Both the position numbers and the translations under genes were made by a program. Positions 18,962 to 28,381 of a stretch of DNA of 60,538 bases are shown piece after piece (position 1 is the stretch's first letter; each line of letters opens with the position of its first letter). This DNA is from Pseudomonadota bacterium (GTDB lineage: Bacteria; Pseudomonadota; Alphaproteobacteria; Rhizobiales; JAKPQE01). The stretch is taken from the NCBI GenBank assembly GCA_029572955.1, contig JAKPQE010000065.1, forward strand, positions 1-60,538. The letters run 5' to 3'. The notes beneath the pieces were generated by a model. The model was not told the DNA's origin. It ran no database searches and saw only the letters and a list, made by a program, of their open reading frames with translations.

Positions 18962-19037
18962 TCATGCCAGATGTCGCAGCCTGCCGCCACGTTAAGACCG
19001 GATTAACCTAAACGGCCGGCCCCGTTCGGCGAAACGC

Positions 19038-19625
19038 TCAGAACGGGTTCCAGGTCGGCTTCTGCCGGAATTTCAGATAGCCGACATTGACGCCGAGGCG
19101 GGCGCCGACGCCGGCGCGGACCGGCACCACGTAGATGTCGTGGTTCGACAGCACCGTCATGCCGAAGCCGCCGACCAGATAGGCCGAGCCGGCGACGCCG
19201 ACGAAGCGGCGGAAGATCGCGTCGATGCTCGGCAGATTGTAGACCAGCATCATCGTGCGGGCGCCGTCGCCGCCGAAATCCCAGCCGAGCGACGGGCCCT
19301 GCCAGTAGACCTTGTGGACGCCGGCATTCTTGGTGAAGAGCTGGCCCTCGCCGTAGCGCAGGCCGACCGCGAGCGCCCCCGAGCCTTCCTCGCCGAGGAT
19401 GTAGCCGTTCGGCTGGCCGTATTTGCTGACCGCGCGCTCGACGACGGTGGCGAGCCCCTGCGAGACCTTGCCGAAGAACTGATGGCCCGCACTGACGATC
19501 TCGTTGGTCGAGTAGGTGCCCTGCCCGGTGTCCTGGGCCGCCGCCGGCAGCGCCGCAACACCGGCCAGAGCCGCCATCGTGAGCCCGAGCGCCGCCCGGA
19601 CGATCTTCGCTGCAAGGGTTCTCAT
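19038..19625 (-). CDS. eipA: EipA-type envelope integrity protein (DUF1134)
   Basis: A 195-residue periplasmic protein. A signal peptide (about 1-31, ending PAAAQ) precedes the DUF1134 domain, with YSTNEIVSAGHQFFG, a Gly-rich beta stretch (GYILGEEGSGALAVGLRYGEG) and LGVNVGYLKFRQKPTWNPF at the end. This is the EipA family described in Brucella, needed for envelope integrity and interacting genetically with LPS O-antigen synthesis. Of two adjacent ATG codons the second (19625) has better spacing from the GGAGG site. It is divergent from the YHS-domain gene. Confidence 0.85.
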   Translation of the reverse strand: MRTLAAKIVRAALGLTMAALAGVAALPAAAQDTGQGTYSTNEIVSAGHQFFGKVSQGLATVVERAVSKYGQPNGYILGEEGSGALAVGLRYGEGQLFTKNAGVHKVYWQGPSLGWDFGGDGARTMMLVYNLPSIDAIFRRFVGVAGSAYLVGGFGMTVLSNHDIYVVPVRAGVGARLGVNVGYLKFRQKPTWNPF

Positions 19626-19796
19626 CATCCCTCCCTGGAAGGTGGCCGGCGCTGTCGCCGGCGCCCCGCGACCCCATGGCCTCAAGGGCATTAACGCTCG
19701 CCACACCGATGCCGCCTAGACTGGCGACCGGCATTCCCGGCGAGGCGCGCAACGGCGCGAATCGCTCGCCGATCGAGCGCAGTTTGGAGGCGATTC

Positions 19797-20282
19797 ATGT
19801 CGAGGCCAAGGCAACAAGTCGGCATTCGCGCGGCACTCGCCACCGCTGCCGTGCTCGCCTTCACGCTCCTCGCGACCGCCGCCGCCGCGACCGAGCGCGT
19901 CGTCGTCGATCCGCTCACCGGCATCGCCATCGGCGGCTACGATCCGGTCAGCTATTTCACCGGCGACGAACCGCGCCCCGGCAAGACCGAATACGAGCTG
20001 TCCTGGAACGGCGCCGTCTGGCATTTCGCCAACGAGGGCAACCTGGCCGCCTTCCGCGAGGCGCCCGAGGTCTATGCCCCGATGTATGGCGGCCACTGCG
20101 CCATGGCCGCCGCCCGCAACGCCATCGCCGACGGCAAGCCGCATCTCTGGCGCCTCTATCGCGAGCGCCTCTATCTCTTCTTCTCGGTCGCCAACCGCGC
20201 CTCTTTCGACACCGATCCGGCACGCTGGATGGAGCGGGCCGACGCCAACTGGCCAGAGCTCGAACGGGCGCTCTCGCGCTGA
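19797..20282 (+). CDS. Exported YHS-domain protein
   Basis: A 161-residue protein with a signal peptide (about 1-31, ending AAAA) and a YHS-like domain: GGYDPVSYFTGDEPRPGKTEY, then WNGAVWHFANEGNLAAFREAPEVYAPMYGGHCA. YHS domains often bind metals or accompany metal and redox proteins. The single Cys near residue 102 could take part. Function is unknown. It is monocistronic and converges on the thioesterase gene with a nine-base gap. Confidence 0.75.
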   Translation: MSRPRQQVGIRAALATAAVLAFTLLATAAAATERVVVDPLTGIAIGGYDPVSYFTGDEPRPGKTEYELSWNGAVWHFANEGNLAAFREAPEVYAPMYGGHCAMAAARNAIADGKPHLWRLYRERLYLFFSVANRASFDTDPARWMERADANWPELERALSR

Positions 20283-20291
20283 CCGGTCTTT

Positions 20292-20786
20292 TCACGGAAT
20301 GGCAGCCGGACCGCCAGCCGGCTCTCGGCCGGCGCCCTTCTCGAGAAGTGCCCTGAGCGTCGCCGGCAGCCGCCGCGGCCGGCCCTCGCGGTTGATCACC
20401 ACCGCCGTGCCGCGCGCCCGAACGAGGACATCGCTGCCGCGTCGCACCTCCTGCTCGACCTCGAACCGCACGCCCGTCACCGCGCCGGCGAAATGCGTGA
20501 CGACCTCGAGCACGTCGTCGATCCGCGCCGGCTTCAGGAAGTCGAGCTCCATGTGGATGATGGCGAAGGCGAGCGCCTCGCCCTCCGCGCCGGCGTCGAG
20601 CGCGCTGTGGTGGATGCCGAGCAGCCTGAGATAGTCCGAGCGGCCGCGCTCCATGAATCTGAGGTAGTTGGCGTGATAGACGACGCCCGAGAAATCGGTG
20701 TCCTCGAAATAGACCCTGACCGCCAGGAGGTGGCGCCCGTCCTCGATGCGGCCGGCGATGTCCGGCCAGGCCCCGCGCGTCGTCAT
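20292..20786 (-). CDS. Acyl-CoA thioesterase, YbgC/4-hydroxybenzoyl-CoA thioesterase family
   Basis: A 164-residue single hotdog-fold thioesterase. The family motif YFEDTDFSGVVYHANYLRFMER (about residues 26-47) holds the catalytic Asp31. YbgC hydrolyses short acyl-CoA or acyl-ACP and associates with the Tol-Pal system. In many proteobacteria ybgC precedes tolQ, but here no tol genes follow: the next gene is a convergent YHS gene. The ATG overlaps the stop of the upstream unknown gene (ATGA), so translation is coupled. Confidence 0.88.
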   Translation of the reverse strand: MTTRGAWPDIAGRIEDGRHLLAVRVYFEDTDFSGVVYHANYLRFMERGRSDYLRLLGIHHSALDAGAEGEALAFAIIHMELDFLKPARIDDVLEVVTHFAGAVTGVRFEVEQEVRRGSDVLVRARGTAVVINREGRPRRLPATLRALLEKGAGREPAGGPAAIP

Positions 20787-21160
20787 GCCTCTTCGAGCCG
20801 CCCCTTGAGCAGTTCCGCCATGAGTTCGAGGGCCCGCGCCCTCACCGCCGAGGCGGCGAAGTGATAATAGTTCAGCTTGCAGGCGATGGGCAGGTGCAGG
20901 GCGTCGCGGTCGGCGTCCTCGAAATCGACCCAGGCGATCACCGGCACGTCGAACTTCACCGTATCGACGCACACCCAGTAGCCGTCGGCGAGCACCATCT
21001 CGATTTCCTTGAGGCCGGGAAGCTTCAGCCGCATCGGCGCGCCGAAGCGGCGCCGCGCCCGGCGCCAGAGATTGTAGAGCGGCGCCGGGATCTTGTCGGC
21101 GCGCTGCGCCATCACCGGAAGCTCGGCCAGTCGGCGGTCCATGTCGATCGGTGGCGTCAT
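20783..21160 (-). CDS. Conserved-looking hypothetical protein between ruvB and ybgC
   Basis: A 125-residue cytoplasmic protein I do not recognise. It has no signal peptide or helix. The features are a basic stretch (LWRRARRRFGAP), a beta-rich middle (GYWVCVDTVKFDVPVIAWVDFED) and a helical end (SAVRARALELMAELLKGRLEEA). The ATG at 21160 follows GGGGGAGG with three to five bases spacing; an ATG 15 codons upstream lacks such a site. It overlaps the thioesterase start by four bases, so it is very probably translated. Confidence 0.7.
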   Translation of the reverse strand: MTPPIDMDRRLAELPVMAQRADKIPAPLYNLWRRARRRFGAPMRLKLPGLKEIEMVLADGYWVCVDTVKFDVPVIAWVDFEDADRDALHLPIACKLNYYHFAASAVRARALELMAELLKGRLEEA

Positions 21161-21259
21161 CGGCCTCCCCCGCGACGTGCCCGCGCCATGCGGCGCGATC
21201 GGCACCCATCGCCGGGAAGATAGCGCAGCCGGGGCGTCCGTCCGCCCCCTTTTCGCCGC

Positions 21260-22294
21260 TCAGCCGTCGTCGTCGGCGAAAAGCCCCATCTGCTGGTGGT
21301 CGCGCGGCACGGCGAGCCCGAGATGGCGGAACGAGACGTGGGTCAGCACCCGGCCGCGCGGCGTGCGCTGGATGAAGCCCTGCTGGATCAGGAACGGCTC
21401 GACGATCTCCTCGATCGCGTCGCGCGGCTCCGAGAGCGCCGCGGCGATCGTCTCGATGCCGACCGGTCCGCCGCCGTAATTGAGCGCGATGCAGTTGAGG
21501 TAGCGCCGGTCGAGCGAATCGAGGCCGCGATTGTCGACCTCGAGCTGGCCGAGCGCCCGGTCGGCGACCTTGCGGTCGATGCCGCCGTCGCCGGTGACCG
21601 CCGCGAAGTCGCGCACCCGGCGCAAGAGCCGGCCGGCGATGCGCGGCGTGCCGCGCGCCCGCCGGGCGATCTCGCTCGCCCCGTCGTCGCTGATCGGCAC
21701 GCCCATGATCCGCGCGCCGCGCCGCACGATCTCCTCGAGCTCGGCGTCGGTGTAGAAATCGAGCCGCACCGGAATGCCGAAACGGTCGCGCAGCGGCGTC
21801 GTCAGCAGGCCGAGCCGGGTCGTCGCCCCGATCAGCGTGAACTTCGAAAGGTCGATGCGCACCGAGCGCGCCGCCGGCCCCTCGCCGATGATCAGGTCGA
21901 GCTGGAAGTCCTCCATCGCCGGATAGAGGATTTCCTCGACCGCCGGATTGAGCCGGTGGATCTCGTCGATGAAGAGGACGTCGCGATCCTCGAGATTGGT
22001 CAGGAGCGCCGCGAGGTCGCCGGCCTTGGCGATCACCGGCCCGGAGGTCGCCCGGAAATTGACCCCGAGCTCGCGCGACACGATCTGGGCGAGCGTCGTC
22101 TTGCCGAGACCGGGCGGACCGACGAAGAGCACGTGATCGAGCGCCTCGCCGCGATTACGCGCCGCCTCGATGAACACCTGCATGTTGGCGCGGGCCTGCG
22201 CCTGGCCGATGAACTCGCCGAGCCGCTGCGGCCGAAGGCTGGTGTCGACCGCCTCTTCCGGCCGCTCGCTGGCGGCGACAAGTCGATCGGTCAT
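21260..22294 (-). CDS. ruvB: Holliday junction branch-migration ATPase RuvB
   Basis: A 344-residue AAA+ motor. Walker A is GPPGLGKTT (about 59-67), Walker B FIDEIH, followed by sensor and arginine-finger segments ([18 protein letters not shown]). A winged-helix C-terminal domain ends with [14 protein letters not shown]. With RuvA it drives branch migration at Holliday junctions. Its start overlaps the ruvA stop by four bases. Confidence 0.97.
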   Translation of the reverse strand: MTDRLVAASERPEEAVDTSLRPQRLGEFIGQAQARANMQVFIEAARNRGEALDHVLFVGPPGLGKTTLAQIVSRELGVNFRATSGPVIAKAGDLAALLTNLEDRDVLFIDEIHRLNPAVEEILYPAMEDFQLDLIIGEGPAARSVRIDLSKFTLIGATTRLGLLTTPLRDRFGIPVRLDFYTDAELEEIVRRGARIMGVPISDDGASEIARRARGTPRIAGRLLRRVRDFAAVTGDGGIDRKVADRALGQLEVDNRGLDSLDRRYLNCIALNYGGGPVGIETIAAALSEPRDAIEEIVEPFLIQQGFIQRTPRGRVLTHVSFRHLGLAVPRDHQQMGLFADDDG

Positions 22295-22905
22295 CTACTC
22301 AGTTCCTTCAGGGCGAGACGGATCAGCGTCTCGGTCGGGGCACCCTCGCCGGCGCTGCGGCTGGCGGCGGCCACCGCCGCGCTCGCCTGAACCTGTTGAT
22401 AGCCGAGATTGGCGAGCGCCGAAACCGCGTCGGCCTGCGGCCCGCCGCGCGCCTCGGCGACGTCGCCGGAAAGCCGGGCGACGTCCGGATCGACGTCGGC
22501 GAAGGCCGGCGCCTTGGTCTTCAGCTCGGCGACAATGCGCTCGGCGACCTTCTTTCCGACCCCCGGCGCCCGCGCGATCATCGCGATGTCGCGAAGCGCG
22601 ATGGCGTTGGCGAGATCGCCCGGCTTCATCGTGCCGAGCACGCCGAGCGCCACCTTGGCGCCGACGCCCTGCACCGTCATCAGCAGGCGGAACCACTCGC
22701 GCTCGAGATCGGAGGAAAACCCGTAGAGCCGGATCATGTCCTCGCGCAGATAGGTCTCGATCGACAGCACCGCCGCCTCGCCGGCCGCGGGCAGCGTCTG
22801 CAGCGTGCGGGTCGGACAGTGCACCTGATAGCCGACGCCGTGAACGTCGAGGATCACGTAGTCCTGCCCGTAGGAATCGACGACGCCCTTGAGCTTTCCG
22901 ATCAT
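22291..22905 (-). CDS. ruvA: Holliday junction DNA-binding subunit RuvA
   Basis: A 204-residue protein starting [20 protein letters not shown]. The OB-fold domain I is followed by helix-hairpin-helix motifs ([14 protein letters not shown] and [17 protein letters not shown]) and a flexible linker to the C-terminal domain that contacts RuvB ([11 protein letters not shown]). The usual upstream partner ruvC is not next to it here: an unrelated secreted-protein gene with a terminator precedes it. Confidence 0.96.
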   Translation of the reverse strand: MIGKLKGVVDSYGQDYVILDVHGVGYQVHCPTRTLQTLPAAGEAAVLSIETYLREDMIRLYGFSSDLEREWFRLLMTVQGVGAKVALGVLGTMKPGDLANAIALRDIAMIARAPGVGKKVAERIVAELKTKAPAFADVDPDVARLSGDVAEARGGPQADAVSALANLGYQQVQASAAVAAASRSAGEGAPTETLIRLALKELSR

Positions 22906-22931
22906 CAGCGCATCCGCAACGGCATTTCACC

Positions 22932-22960
22932 AAAAAGGCCGGCGGCGCCATCCGCCGGCC
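22932..22960 (-). terminator. Intrinsic terminator upstream of ruvA
   Basis: Minus-strand hairpin with nine-base arms GGCCGGCGG (22960-22952) and CCGCCGGCC (22945-22937), followed by TTTTT (22936-22932). It ends the transcript of the secreted-protein gene at 23031 and separates it from ruvAB. Confidence 0.78.
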
Positions 22961-23030
22961 ACGGGAATCTTACCGTTCCGGAATAGAACATTCCGTAAAC
23001 AAACTCAAGGCGAGGCTGTCCCCCGCCCGA

Positions 23031-23600
23031 CTATTCCGTCCGCACGGTCGGCATGTCGCCCGGCGCCACCGGCCGGAAGTCGCCCGGCGCGCCCGGAATG
23101 ACGTTGCCCATCTGGCCCTGCAGCAGTGCCCGCACCGCGCTCCAGTCGAGCTCCATCGAGTTGTTGATCGGATTGCAGTCGTCGTTCCCGGTCTGGTCGT
23201 CGGTCGCAAGGCCCGCGTCGTATTCGATCCGGCAGACATATTTCATGCCCTCGTTCCCCTCGGCCGGGAAATCGAGGATGTTGCGCGACACCTTCAGCGT
23301 CTCGCCCATCGGCAGCGCCTCGAAATGGCGGAACTTCAGGCGATGCGGCTCGCTGTCGCCGGCCTGGCTCTCGTAGAAATGGATGCCCTGGGCGGTCTCG
23401 GTCGAGACGTAGTCGGCGCCGCCGTCGTTGCGGATCACGCAACTGATCTCGAAATCATAGGTATTCGGCCGCTTGCTTTCGACCGAACCGATCGACAGCT
23501 CGACAACGGCGAGGTCGGGACCCGGGCAGGCAGCATGAACTCCGGGCGCCCCAAGCAATCCGGCCAGAGCCAGCGCACCAATTCCCACAATTCGCGTCAT
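23031..23600 (-). CDS. Exported protein with a possible CARDB-like domain
   Basis: A 189-residue protein with a signal peptide (about 1-24, ending VHAAC). One domain then follows with the pattern [12 protein letters not shown], an internal [10 protein letters not shown], and [13 protein letters not shown]. That sequence of features recalls CARDB/DUF11-type beta-sandwich adhesion domains, but the match is by eye only. The C-terminal tail is rich in Pro and Gly. Function is unknown. It ends in a terminator ahead of ruvA and is divergent from ispG. Confidence 0.6.
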   Translation of the reverse strand: MTRIVGIGALALAGLLGAPGVHAACPGPDLAVVELSIGSVESKRPNTYDFEISCVIRNDGGADYVSTETAQGIHFYESQAGDSEPHRLKFRHFEALPMGETLKVSRNILDFPAEGNEGMKYVCRIEYDAGLATDDQTGNDDCNPINNSMELDWSAVRALLQGQMGNVIPGAPGDFRPVAPGDMPTVRTE

Positions 23601-23774
23601 CGTTCCCCCCGTATCTCTTGCGACGACTGTCGAGGCGTCTTTTTTAGCCGTACCTGCGGCAGAACGAAAGCGTCCGATCGCCGATGCGTCACCGGAACGT
23701 CGCCTGCTCCGCTTTTTTCTGGAGCCGGCCGGCTTCCGCCTCTATTTTCCGTGCCGCAAAACGGGAGTGTGACA

Positions 23775-25016
23775 ATGCGCTTCGAGAGTGGTCCGGCCCC
23801 GCGCAGGAAGACCCATGCGGTCCGCATCGGCGACGTCGTCGTCGGCGGCGGCGCGCCGATCGTCGTCCAGTCGATGACCAATACCGACACCGCCGACGTC
23901 GAGGCGACGGTGGCGCAGGTGGCGAGCCTTGCCCGCGCCGGCTCCGAACTCGTGCGCATCACCGTCGACCGCGCCGAGGCCGCCGCCGCCGTCCCCCACA
24001 TCCGCGACCGCCTCGCCGCCATGGCGATCGAAGTGCCGCTCGTCGGCGATTTCCATTACATCGGCCACAAGCTGCTCGCCGAGCATCCGGCCTGCGCCGA
24101 GGCGCTCGCCAAATACCGCATCAATCCCGGCAATGTCGGCTTCCGCGACAAGCGCGACAGCCAGTTCGCCGCGATGGTCGAGATCGCCGCGCGCAACGGT
24201 GCGGCGGTACGCATCGGCGTCAACTGGGGCTCGCTCGACCAGGAACTGCTGACCCGCCTGATGGACGACAACGCCAGGCTCGCCGAACCGGCCGAGCCGC
24301 GCTTCGTCATGTACGAGGCGATGAACCGCTCCGCCCTCGATTCGGCCGCCCGCGCCGAGGAACTCGGCCTTTCCGCCGACCGCATCGTGCTCTCGGCCAA
24401 GGTCAGCCAGGTGCAGGATCTCGTCGCGGTCTATACCGATCTCGCCGAGCGCTCCGGATACGCGCTCCACCTCGGCCTCACCGAGGCCGGCATGGGTTCC
24501 AAGGGCATCGTCGCCTCGAGCGCGGCGATGGCGATCCTCCTGCAGCGCGGCATCGGCGACACCATCCGCGTCTCGCTGACGCCCGAGCCCGGCGGCGACC
24601 GCGCCCGCGAGGTCGTCGTCGCCCAGGAGATACTGCAGACCCTGGGGCTGAGGACCTTCCTGCCGGTGGTCGCCGCCTGCCCCGGCTGCGGCCGCACCAC
24701 CTCGACCACCTTCCAGGAACTCGCCCGCTCGATCGAGGACATGATCCGCGAGAAAATGCCGGACTGGCGCCGGCGCTATCCCGGCGTCGAGACGCTGAAG
24801 CTCGCGGTCATGGGCTGCATCGTCAACGGCCCGGGCGAATCCAAGCACGCCGACATCGGCATCTCGCTGCCCGGCACCGGCGAGGCGCCGGCCGCGCCGG
24901 TCTTCGTCGACGGCGCCAAGGTGGCGACCCTGCGCGGCGCGACGCTTGCCGCCGACTTCACCCGGATGGTCGAGGACTATGTCGAGCGCCGCTACGGCGC
25001 CGGAGGCGGAAAGTGA
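23775..25016 (+). CDS. ispG: (E)-4-hydroxy-3-methylbut-2-enyl-diphosphate synthase
   Basis: A 413-residue GcpE/IspG enzyme of the MEP isoprenoid pathway. The TIM-barrel part begins with [19 protein letters not shown]. The 4Fe-4S ligands are Cys302 and Cys305 (CPGCGR) and Cys348 ([10 protein letters not shown], with the fourth-ligand Glu just after). The ATG at 23775 has GGGAG upstream. The stop overlaps the GTG start of purU. The open frame upstream of 23775 is not part of the gene. Confidence 0.96.
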   Translation: MRFESGPAPRRKTHAVRIGDVVVGGGAPIVVQSMTNTDTADVEATVAQVASLARAGSELVRITVDRAEAAAAVPHIRDRLAAMAIEVPLVGDFHYIGHKLLAEHPACAEALAKYRINPGNVGFRDKRDSQFAAMVEIAARNGAAVRIGVNWGSLDQELLTRLMDDNARLAEPAEPRFVMYEAMNRSALDSAARAEELGLSADRIVLSAKVSQVQDLVAVYTDLAERSGYALHLGLTEAGMGSKGIVASSAAMAILLQRGIGDTIRVSLTPEPGGDRAREVVVAQEILQTLGLRTFLPVVAACPGCGRTTSTTFQELARSIEDMIREKMPDWRRRYPGVETLKLAVMGCIVNGPGESKHADIGISLPGTGEAPAAPVFVDGAKVATLRGATLAADFTRMVEDYVERRYGAGGGK

Positions 25017-25885
25017 ACACGATGGAACAGGCGACAAAGTCCAACTACGTCCTCACCCTCACCTGCCGCGACCGGCCCGGCATCGTCGCCGCCGTCGCGA
25101 CCTTTCTCGCCGACAATGGCTGCAACATCGTCGAGAGCGCCCAGTTCGGCGACACCGGCACCGGCCTGTTCTTCATGCGCGTCGTCTTCGCCTCCGAGGC
25201 CGGTGCGACGCTCGAGGCGCTGCGGACCGGCTTTGCCGCCGTCTCGGCCCGCTTCGAGATGACCGCCGCGATCAACGACCTCGCCGCCCGCGCCCGCATC
25301 GTCGTCATGGTCTCGCGCTTCGGCCACTGCCTCAACGATCTCATCTATCGCTGGCAGATCGACGCCCTGCCGATCGAGATCGCCGCCGTCGTCTCCAACC
25401 ACGAGGACTTCCGCGCCCTCACCGAGAAGAACGACCTGCCCTTCGTCCACATTCCGGTGACGCGCGCGACGAAGGACGCCGCCGAGGCCGCCCTTCTCGA
25501 TCTCGTCGCCCGCGAGCGGGTCGACCTCGTCGTCCTCGCCCGCTACATGCAGGTGCTCTCCAACGACGCCTGCCGCCGCCTCGAGGGCCGCGTCATCAAC
25601 ATCCACCACTCGTTCCTGCCGAGCTTCAAGGGCGCCATGCCCTACCACCAGGCCCATGCTCGCGGCGTCAAGCTGATCGGCGCCACCGCGCACTACGTCA
25701 CCCCCGATCTCGACGAGGGCCCGATCATCGAGCAGGACGTCGCCCGCGTGAACCACGCCGCCTCGCCCGCCGACATGGTCGCCATCGGCCGCGACGTCGA
25801 GGCCCAGGTGTTCGCCCGCGCCATCAAGTACCACGTCGAGCACCGGGTCCTGCTCAACGACAACCGCACCGTCGTCTTCACCTGA
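25013..25885 (+). CDS. purU: Formyltetrahydrofolate deformylase
   Basis: A 290-residue enzyme that hydrolyses 10-formyl-THF to THF and formate. An N-terminal ACT domain (about 10-90, [15 protein letters not shown]) is followed by a formyltransferase-type domain with catalytic Asn196, His198 ([10 protein letters not shown]) and Asp234. The GTG at 25013 is chosen: GGAGG lies six bases before it, and it overlaps the ispG stop (GTGA). The ATG at 25022 would be 15 bases from that site. The pairing with ispG looks like translational coupling rather than shared chemistry. Confidence 0.94.
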   Translation: MNTMEQATKSNYVLTLTCRDRPGIVAAVATFLADNGCNIVESAQFGDTGTGLFFMRVVFASEAGATLEALRTGFAAVSARFEMTAAINDLAARARIVVMVSRFGHCLNDLIYRWQIDALPIEIAAVVSNHEDFRALTEKNDLPFVHIPVTRATKDAAEAALLDLVARERVDLVVLARYMQVLSNDACRRLEGRVINIHHSFLPSFKGAMPYHQAHARGVKLIGATAHYVTPDLDEGPIIEQDVARVNHAASPADMVAIGRDVEAQVFARAIKYHVEHRVLLNDNRTVVFT

Positions 25886-25931
25886 GCATGGCCGGGCGGC
25901 GACCGCCGTCCGCCCCGATCGAAAGCCCCCG

Positions 25932-27149
25932 ATGACCGAGCCCGAGCCCGGAACGCCGCCGGCGCCCGATCCCGCCGCCTCCCGCGCCGGTATCGCGCTG
26001 CTCGGCGCCCTCGTCGCCTTCGGCGCGCTGTCGATCGACATGTACCTGCCGAGCCTGCCCGATATCGCCGCGAGCCTCGATGCCTCGCCCGATCGCGTCC
26101 AGGCGACGCTGACGACGTTCTTTTCCGGCTTCGCCATCGCCATGCTGGTCTATGGCCCGCTGTCGGACACCATCGGCCGCCGGCCGCTGCTGATCGGCGG
26201 CATCATCGCCTTCATCCTCGCCTCGATCGGCTGCGCCTTCGCCGCGAGCGTCGAGCAGCTCGTCGTGCTGCGCTTCCTGCAGGCCGCCGGCGGCGCCGCC
26301 GCCTCGGTGCTCGGCCGCGCCATCGTGCGCGACATCTTCCCGCCCGCCGAGGCACCGGGCGCGCTTTCCACCATGGCGCTCGTCATGGCCTTCGGCCCGC
26401 TGCTCGCCCCGCTCGTCGGCGGCCAGATCCTGCGCTTTGCCGAATGGCCGGCGATCTTCCTCGTCCTTGCCGCCTACGGCACCGTCTGCCTCGTCGCCAC
26501 CCTGCGCATGATCCCCGAGACGCTGCCGGCCGAGCGTCGCCGCGACCTCCGTCTCGGCCGCGCCTTCCTCGCCTATGGCCGCATCCTCACCGACCGCGTC
26601 ACCTTCGGCTATCTCCTCGCCAGCGGCTTCAGCTTTGCCGCGATGTTCGCCTACATCACCGGGACGCCCTTCGTGTACATCGAACATTTCGGCGTGCCGC
26701 GCGAATGGTACGGCGTGCTCTTCGGGCTCAACATCGTCTCGCAGATGAGCTTCACCTATCTCAACGCCCGGCTGGTGCGCCGCTGCGGGCCGCAGAAGAT
26801 GACGCTGTTCGGCGTCGTCGTCGGCTTTGCCGGCGCAACGCTCCTCCTCTTTGCCGGCCTTACCGGCATCGGCGGCCTGCCGCTCGTCGTCCTCGCCCTC
26901 CTGCCGGTCGTCGGCATCACCGCCCTCGTCGGCGCCAATTCCACCGCCATCGCCCTCAACCGCTTCCCCGAGAATGCCGGCGCCGCCGCCGCCACTTTCA
27001 CCGCCGCGATGTTCGCCTTCGGCGCCCTTGCCAGCGTCGGTGTCGGCCTCCTCCACGACGGCACCCCGGCGGCCATGTCGCTCGTCGTCTTCGGCTGCTC
27101 GGCAGTCGCCCTCCTCGGCCGCCTCGCGGCCCGCGAGAACGCGGCGTAG
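25932..27149 (+). CDS. Bcr/CflA-type multidrug efflux MFS transporter
   Basis: A 405-residue transporter with about 12 membrane helices. Helix 1 has the acidic motif SIDMYLPSLP, typical of the DHA1 Bcr/CflA drug:H+ antiporters. Motif A is GPLSDTIGRRP (about 75-85), and motif C-like Gly/Pro-rich sequence (AFGPLLAPLVGG) follows in helix 5. Likely drug or metabolite export. It starts 46 bases after purU and lies upstream of the rotary ATPase operon, from which it is separated by a 142-base gap. Confidence 0.88.
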   Translation: MTEPEPGTPPAPDPAASRAGIALLGALVAFGALSIDMYLPSLPDIAASLDASPDRVQATLTTFFSGFAIAMLVYGPLSDTIGRRPLLIGGIIAFILASIGCAFAASVEQLVVLRFLQAAGGAAASVLGRAIVRDIFPPAEAPGALSTMALVMAFGPLLAPLVGGQILRFAEWPAIFLVLAAYGTVCLVATLRMIPETLPAERRRDLRLGRAFLAYGRILTDRVTFGYLLASGFSFAAMFAYITGTPFVYIEHFGVPREWYGVLFGLNIVSQMSFTYLNARLVRRCGPQKMTLFGVVVGFAGATLLLFAGLTGIGGLPLVVLALLPVVGITALVGANSTAIALNRFPENAGAAAATFTAAMFAFGALASVGVGLLHDGTPAAMSLVVFGCSAVALLGRLAARENAA

Positions 27150-27211
27150 CGTCGCGATCTACGGTAATCCGACGCCGGCTGAGCATCGCCGTCCCGGATC
27201 ACTCGCCGAAT

Positions 27212-27226
27212 TTCCTATATTAGGAA
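27212..27226. promoter_or_regulatory. Perfect inverted repeat upstream of the rotary ATPase operon
   Basis: TTCCTATATTAGGAA is a perfect 6-3-6 inverted repeat in an AT-rich island within otherwise GC-rich DNA, 66 bases before the first start codon of the operon. It overlaps a possible -10 box (TATATT). It looks like an operator for a dimeric regulator; no regulator gene is adjacent. Confidence 0.45.
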
Positions 27227-27291
27227 TATGATGGAAGCGCCGCGCGGCGCACGTCGGGGCGCTGTCGCGGCTGAGGCGGGGGGCGTGGACG

Positions 27292-27666
27292 ATGACCGGC
27301 GATCCGGACCGGAAAGAAGCCCGGGGCCATGACATCGCCGGCGACGCCGGCATGATCGACGCCGTGCTGAAGGCCGAGCGCGCCGCCGAGGAACTCATCG
27401 CCCGAACGCGGATCGAGGCCGCCGAGCGACGCGAGGCGGCCCGCGCGCGGGCCCGGGCGATCGAGGCCCGCGCCGCGACCCGCCTCACCGCCCTGCGCCA
27501 GCGCTACGAAGCCCGTATCGAGGCCAAGGTCGCCGAACTCACCGAAAAGGCCAGCCGGGAGACGGCCGAGGCGACCGACGCCGCCTTCTCCGACGACGAC
27601 ATCGCCGCCGCGGCCGCGGCCGTCGCCATCCGGCTGACGGGAGGCGAGGATGCACCGCCGCGCTGA
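27292..27666 (+). CDS. V/A-type ATPase peripheral stalk subunit G/H-like
   Basis: A 124-residue, largely helical protein rich in Ala, Arg and Glu (about residues 20-100). This is the composition and length of the G/H peripheral-stalk subunit, which pairs with subunit E as a coiled coil. The sequence itself is too generic for certainty. Its position as first gene before I, K, F, E, A, B and D matches the G position in Thermus-type operons and decides the call. It overlaps the next gene by 17 bases. Confidence 0.72.
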   Translation: MTGDPDRKEARGHDIAGDAGMIDAVLKAERAAEELIARTRIEAAERREAARARARAIEARAATRLTALRQRYEARIEAKVAELTEKASRETAEATDAAFSDDDIAAAAAAVAIRLTGGEDAPPR

Positions 27667-28381
27667 CCATGCCTATGCCGCCGCCCGCATGCAGGCCCGC
27701 TTCGGCCAGCTCGCCGACGACGACGACTGGCAGCGCCTCGCCGTCAATCGCCAGCTCGCCCCCTGGATCGAGCAGGCCCGCCTCATCCCGCTGAAGCGCT
27801 GGCTGTCGCGGCTCGCCGTCGACGCCCGGCCGCACGCCCTCGAACGCACCCTGCGCGCCGCCTGGAGCGCCGTCGTCGCCGAGACCGCCGCCTGGCTGCC
27901 GGAGCCCGAACGCCCGGCCGTCGCCTGGCTCGCGGCATTGCCCTATCTCGCGCCGCTGCAGGCCGTGCGCGGCGAGGACACGCGCCCGCCGCGCCTTGCC
28001 TGGATCGACGAGGACCCGGCGATCGCCGCCGTTGCCGGAGAGGCCGCCGCCCCGTCGCGCGGCAAGGGCCCCGCGCTCGCCGCCCTCGTCGGCGGCGATG
28101 CGATGGCGCTCTGGCGCGCCGAGTGGCGCCGCCGCCTCGCGCCGGTCTTCCCCGACGCCCGCCGCCAGGCCGAACCGCTGATCGTCGCCGTCGCCGTCTC
28201 CGACCCGGCCGACCGGGCGGCGAAACTCGCGGCCCTGCGCCGCGGCTTCCGTCGCCACGCCGGCGAGCCGGTCGCGGTGTTCTTCTTCCTCGGCCTCCTC
28301 TGGCTCGAATTCACCCGCCTGCGCGGCGAGGTCATGCGCCGGGCGACGCTGCCGGAGATCGTCGGGAGGGCCGCATCATGA
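27650..28381 (+). CDS. Divergent subunit in V/A-ATPase operon, candidate subunit C (V0D/AC39-like)
   Basis: A 243-residue soluble protein, mostly helical, with a YAAARMQARFG opening and several Trp-rich segments (ERTLRAAWSAVVAETAAWL, FFFLGLLWLEFTRLRGEVMRR). The V/A-type machine needs a funnel-shaped subunit C between the rotor shaft and the K ring, and no other gene in the operon fills that role. This protein is shorter than usual subunit C (about 320-390 residues), and I cannot see clear family motifs. The call therefore rests on position and elimination. Its stop overlaps the subunit I start (ATGA). Confidence 0.5.
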   Translation: MHRRADHAYAAARMQARFGQLADDDDWQRLAVNRQLAPWIEQARLIPLKRWLSRLAVDARPHALERTLRAAWSAVVAETAAWLPEPERPAVAWLAALPYLAPLQAVRGEDTRPPRLAWIDEDPAIAAVAGEAAAPSRGKGPALAALVGGDAMALWRAEWRRRLAPVFPDARRQAEPLIVAVAVSDPADRAAKLAALRRGFRRHAGEPVAVFFFLGLLWLEFTRLRGEVMRRATLPEIVGRAAS

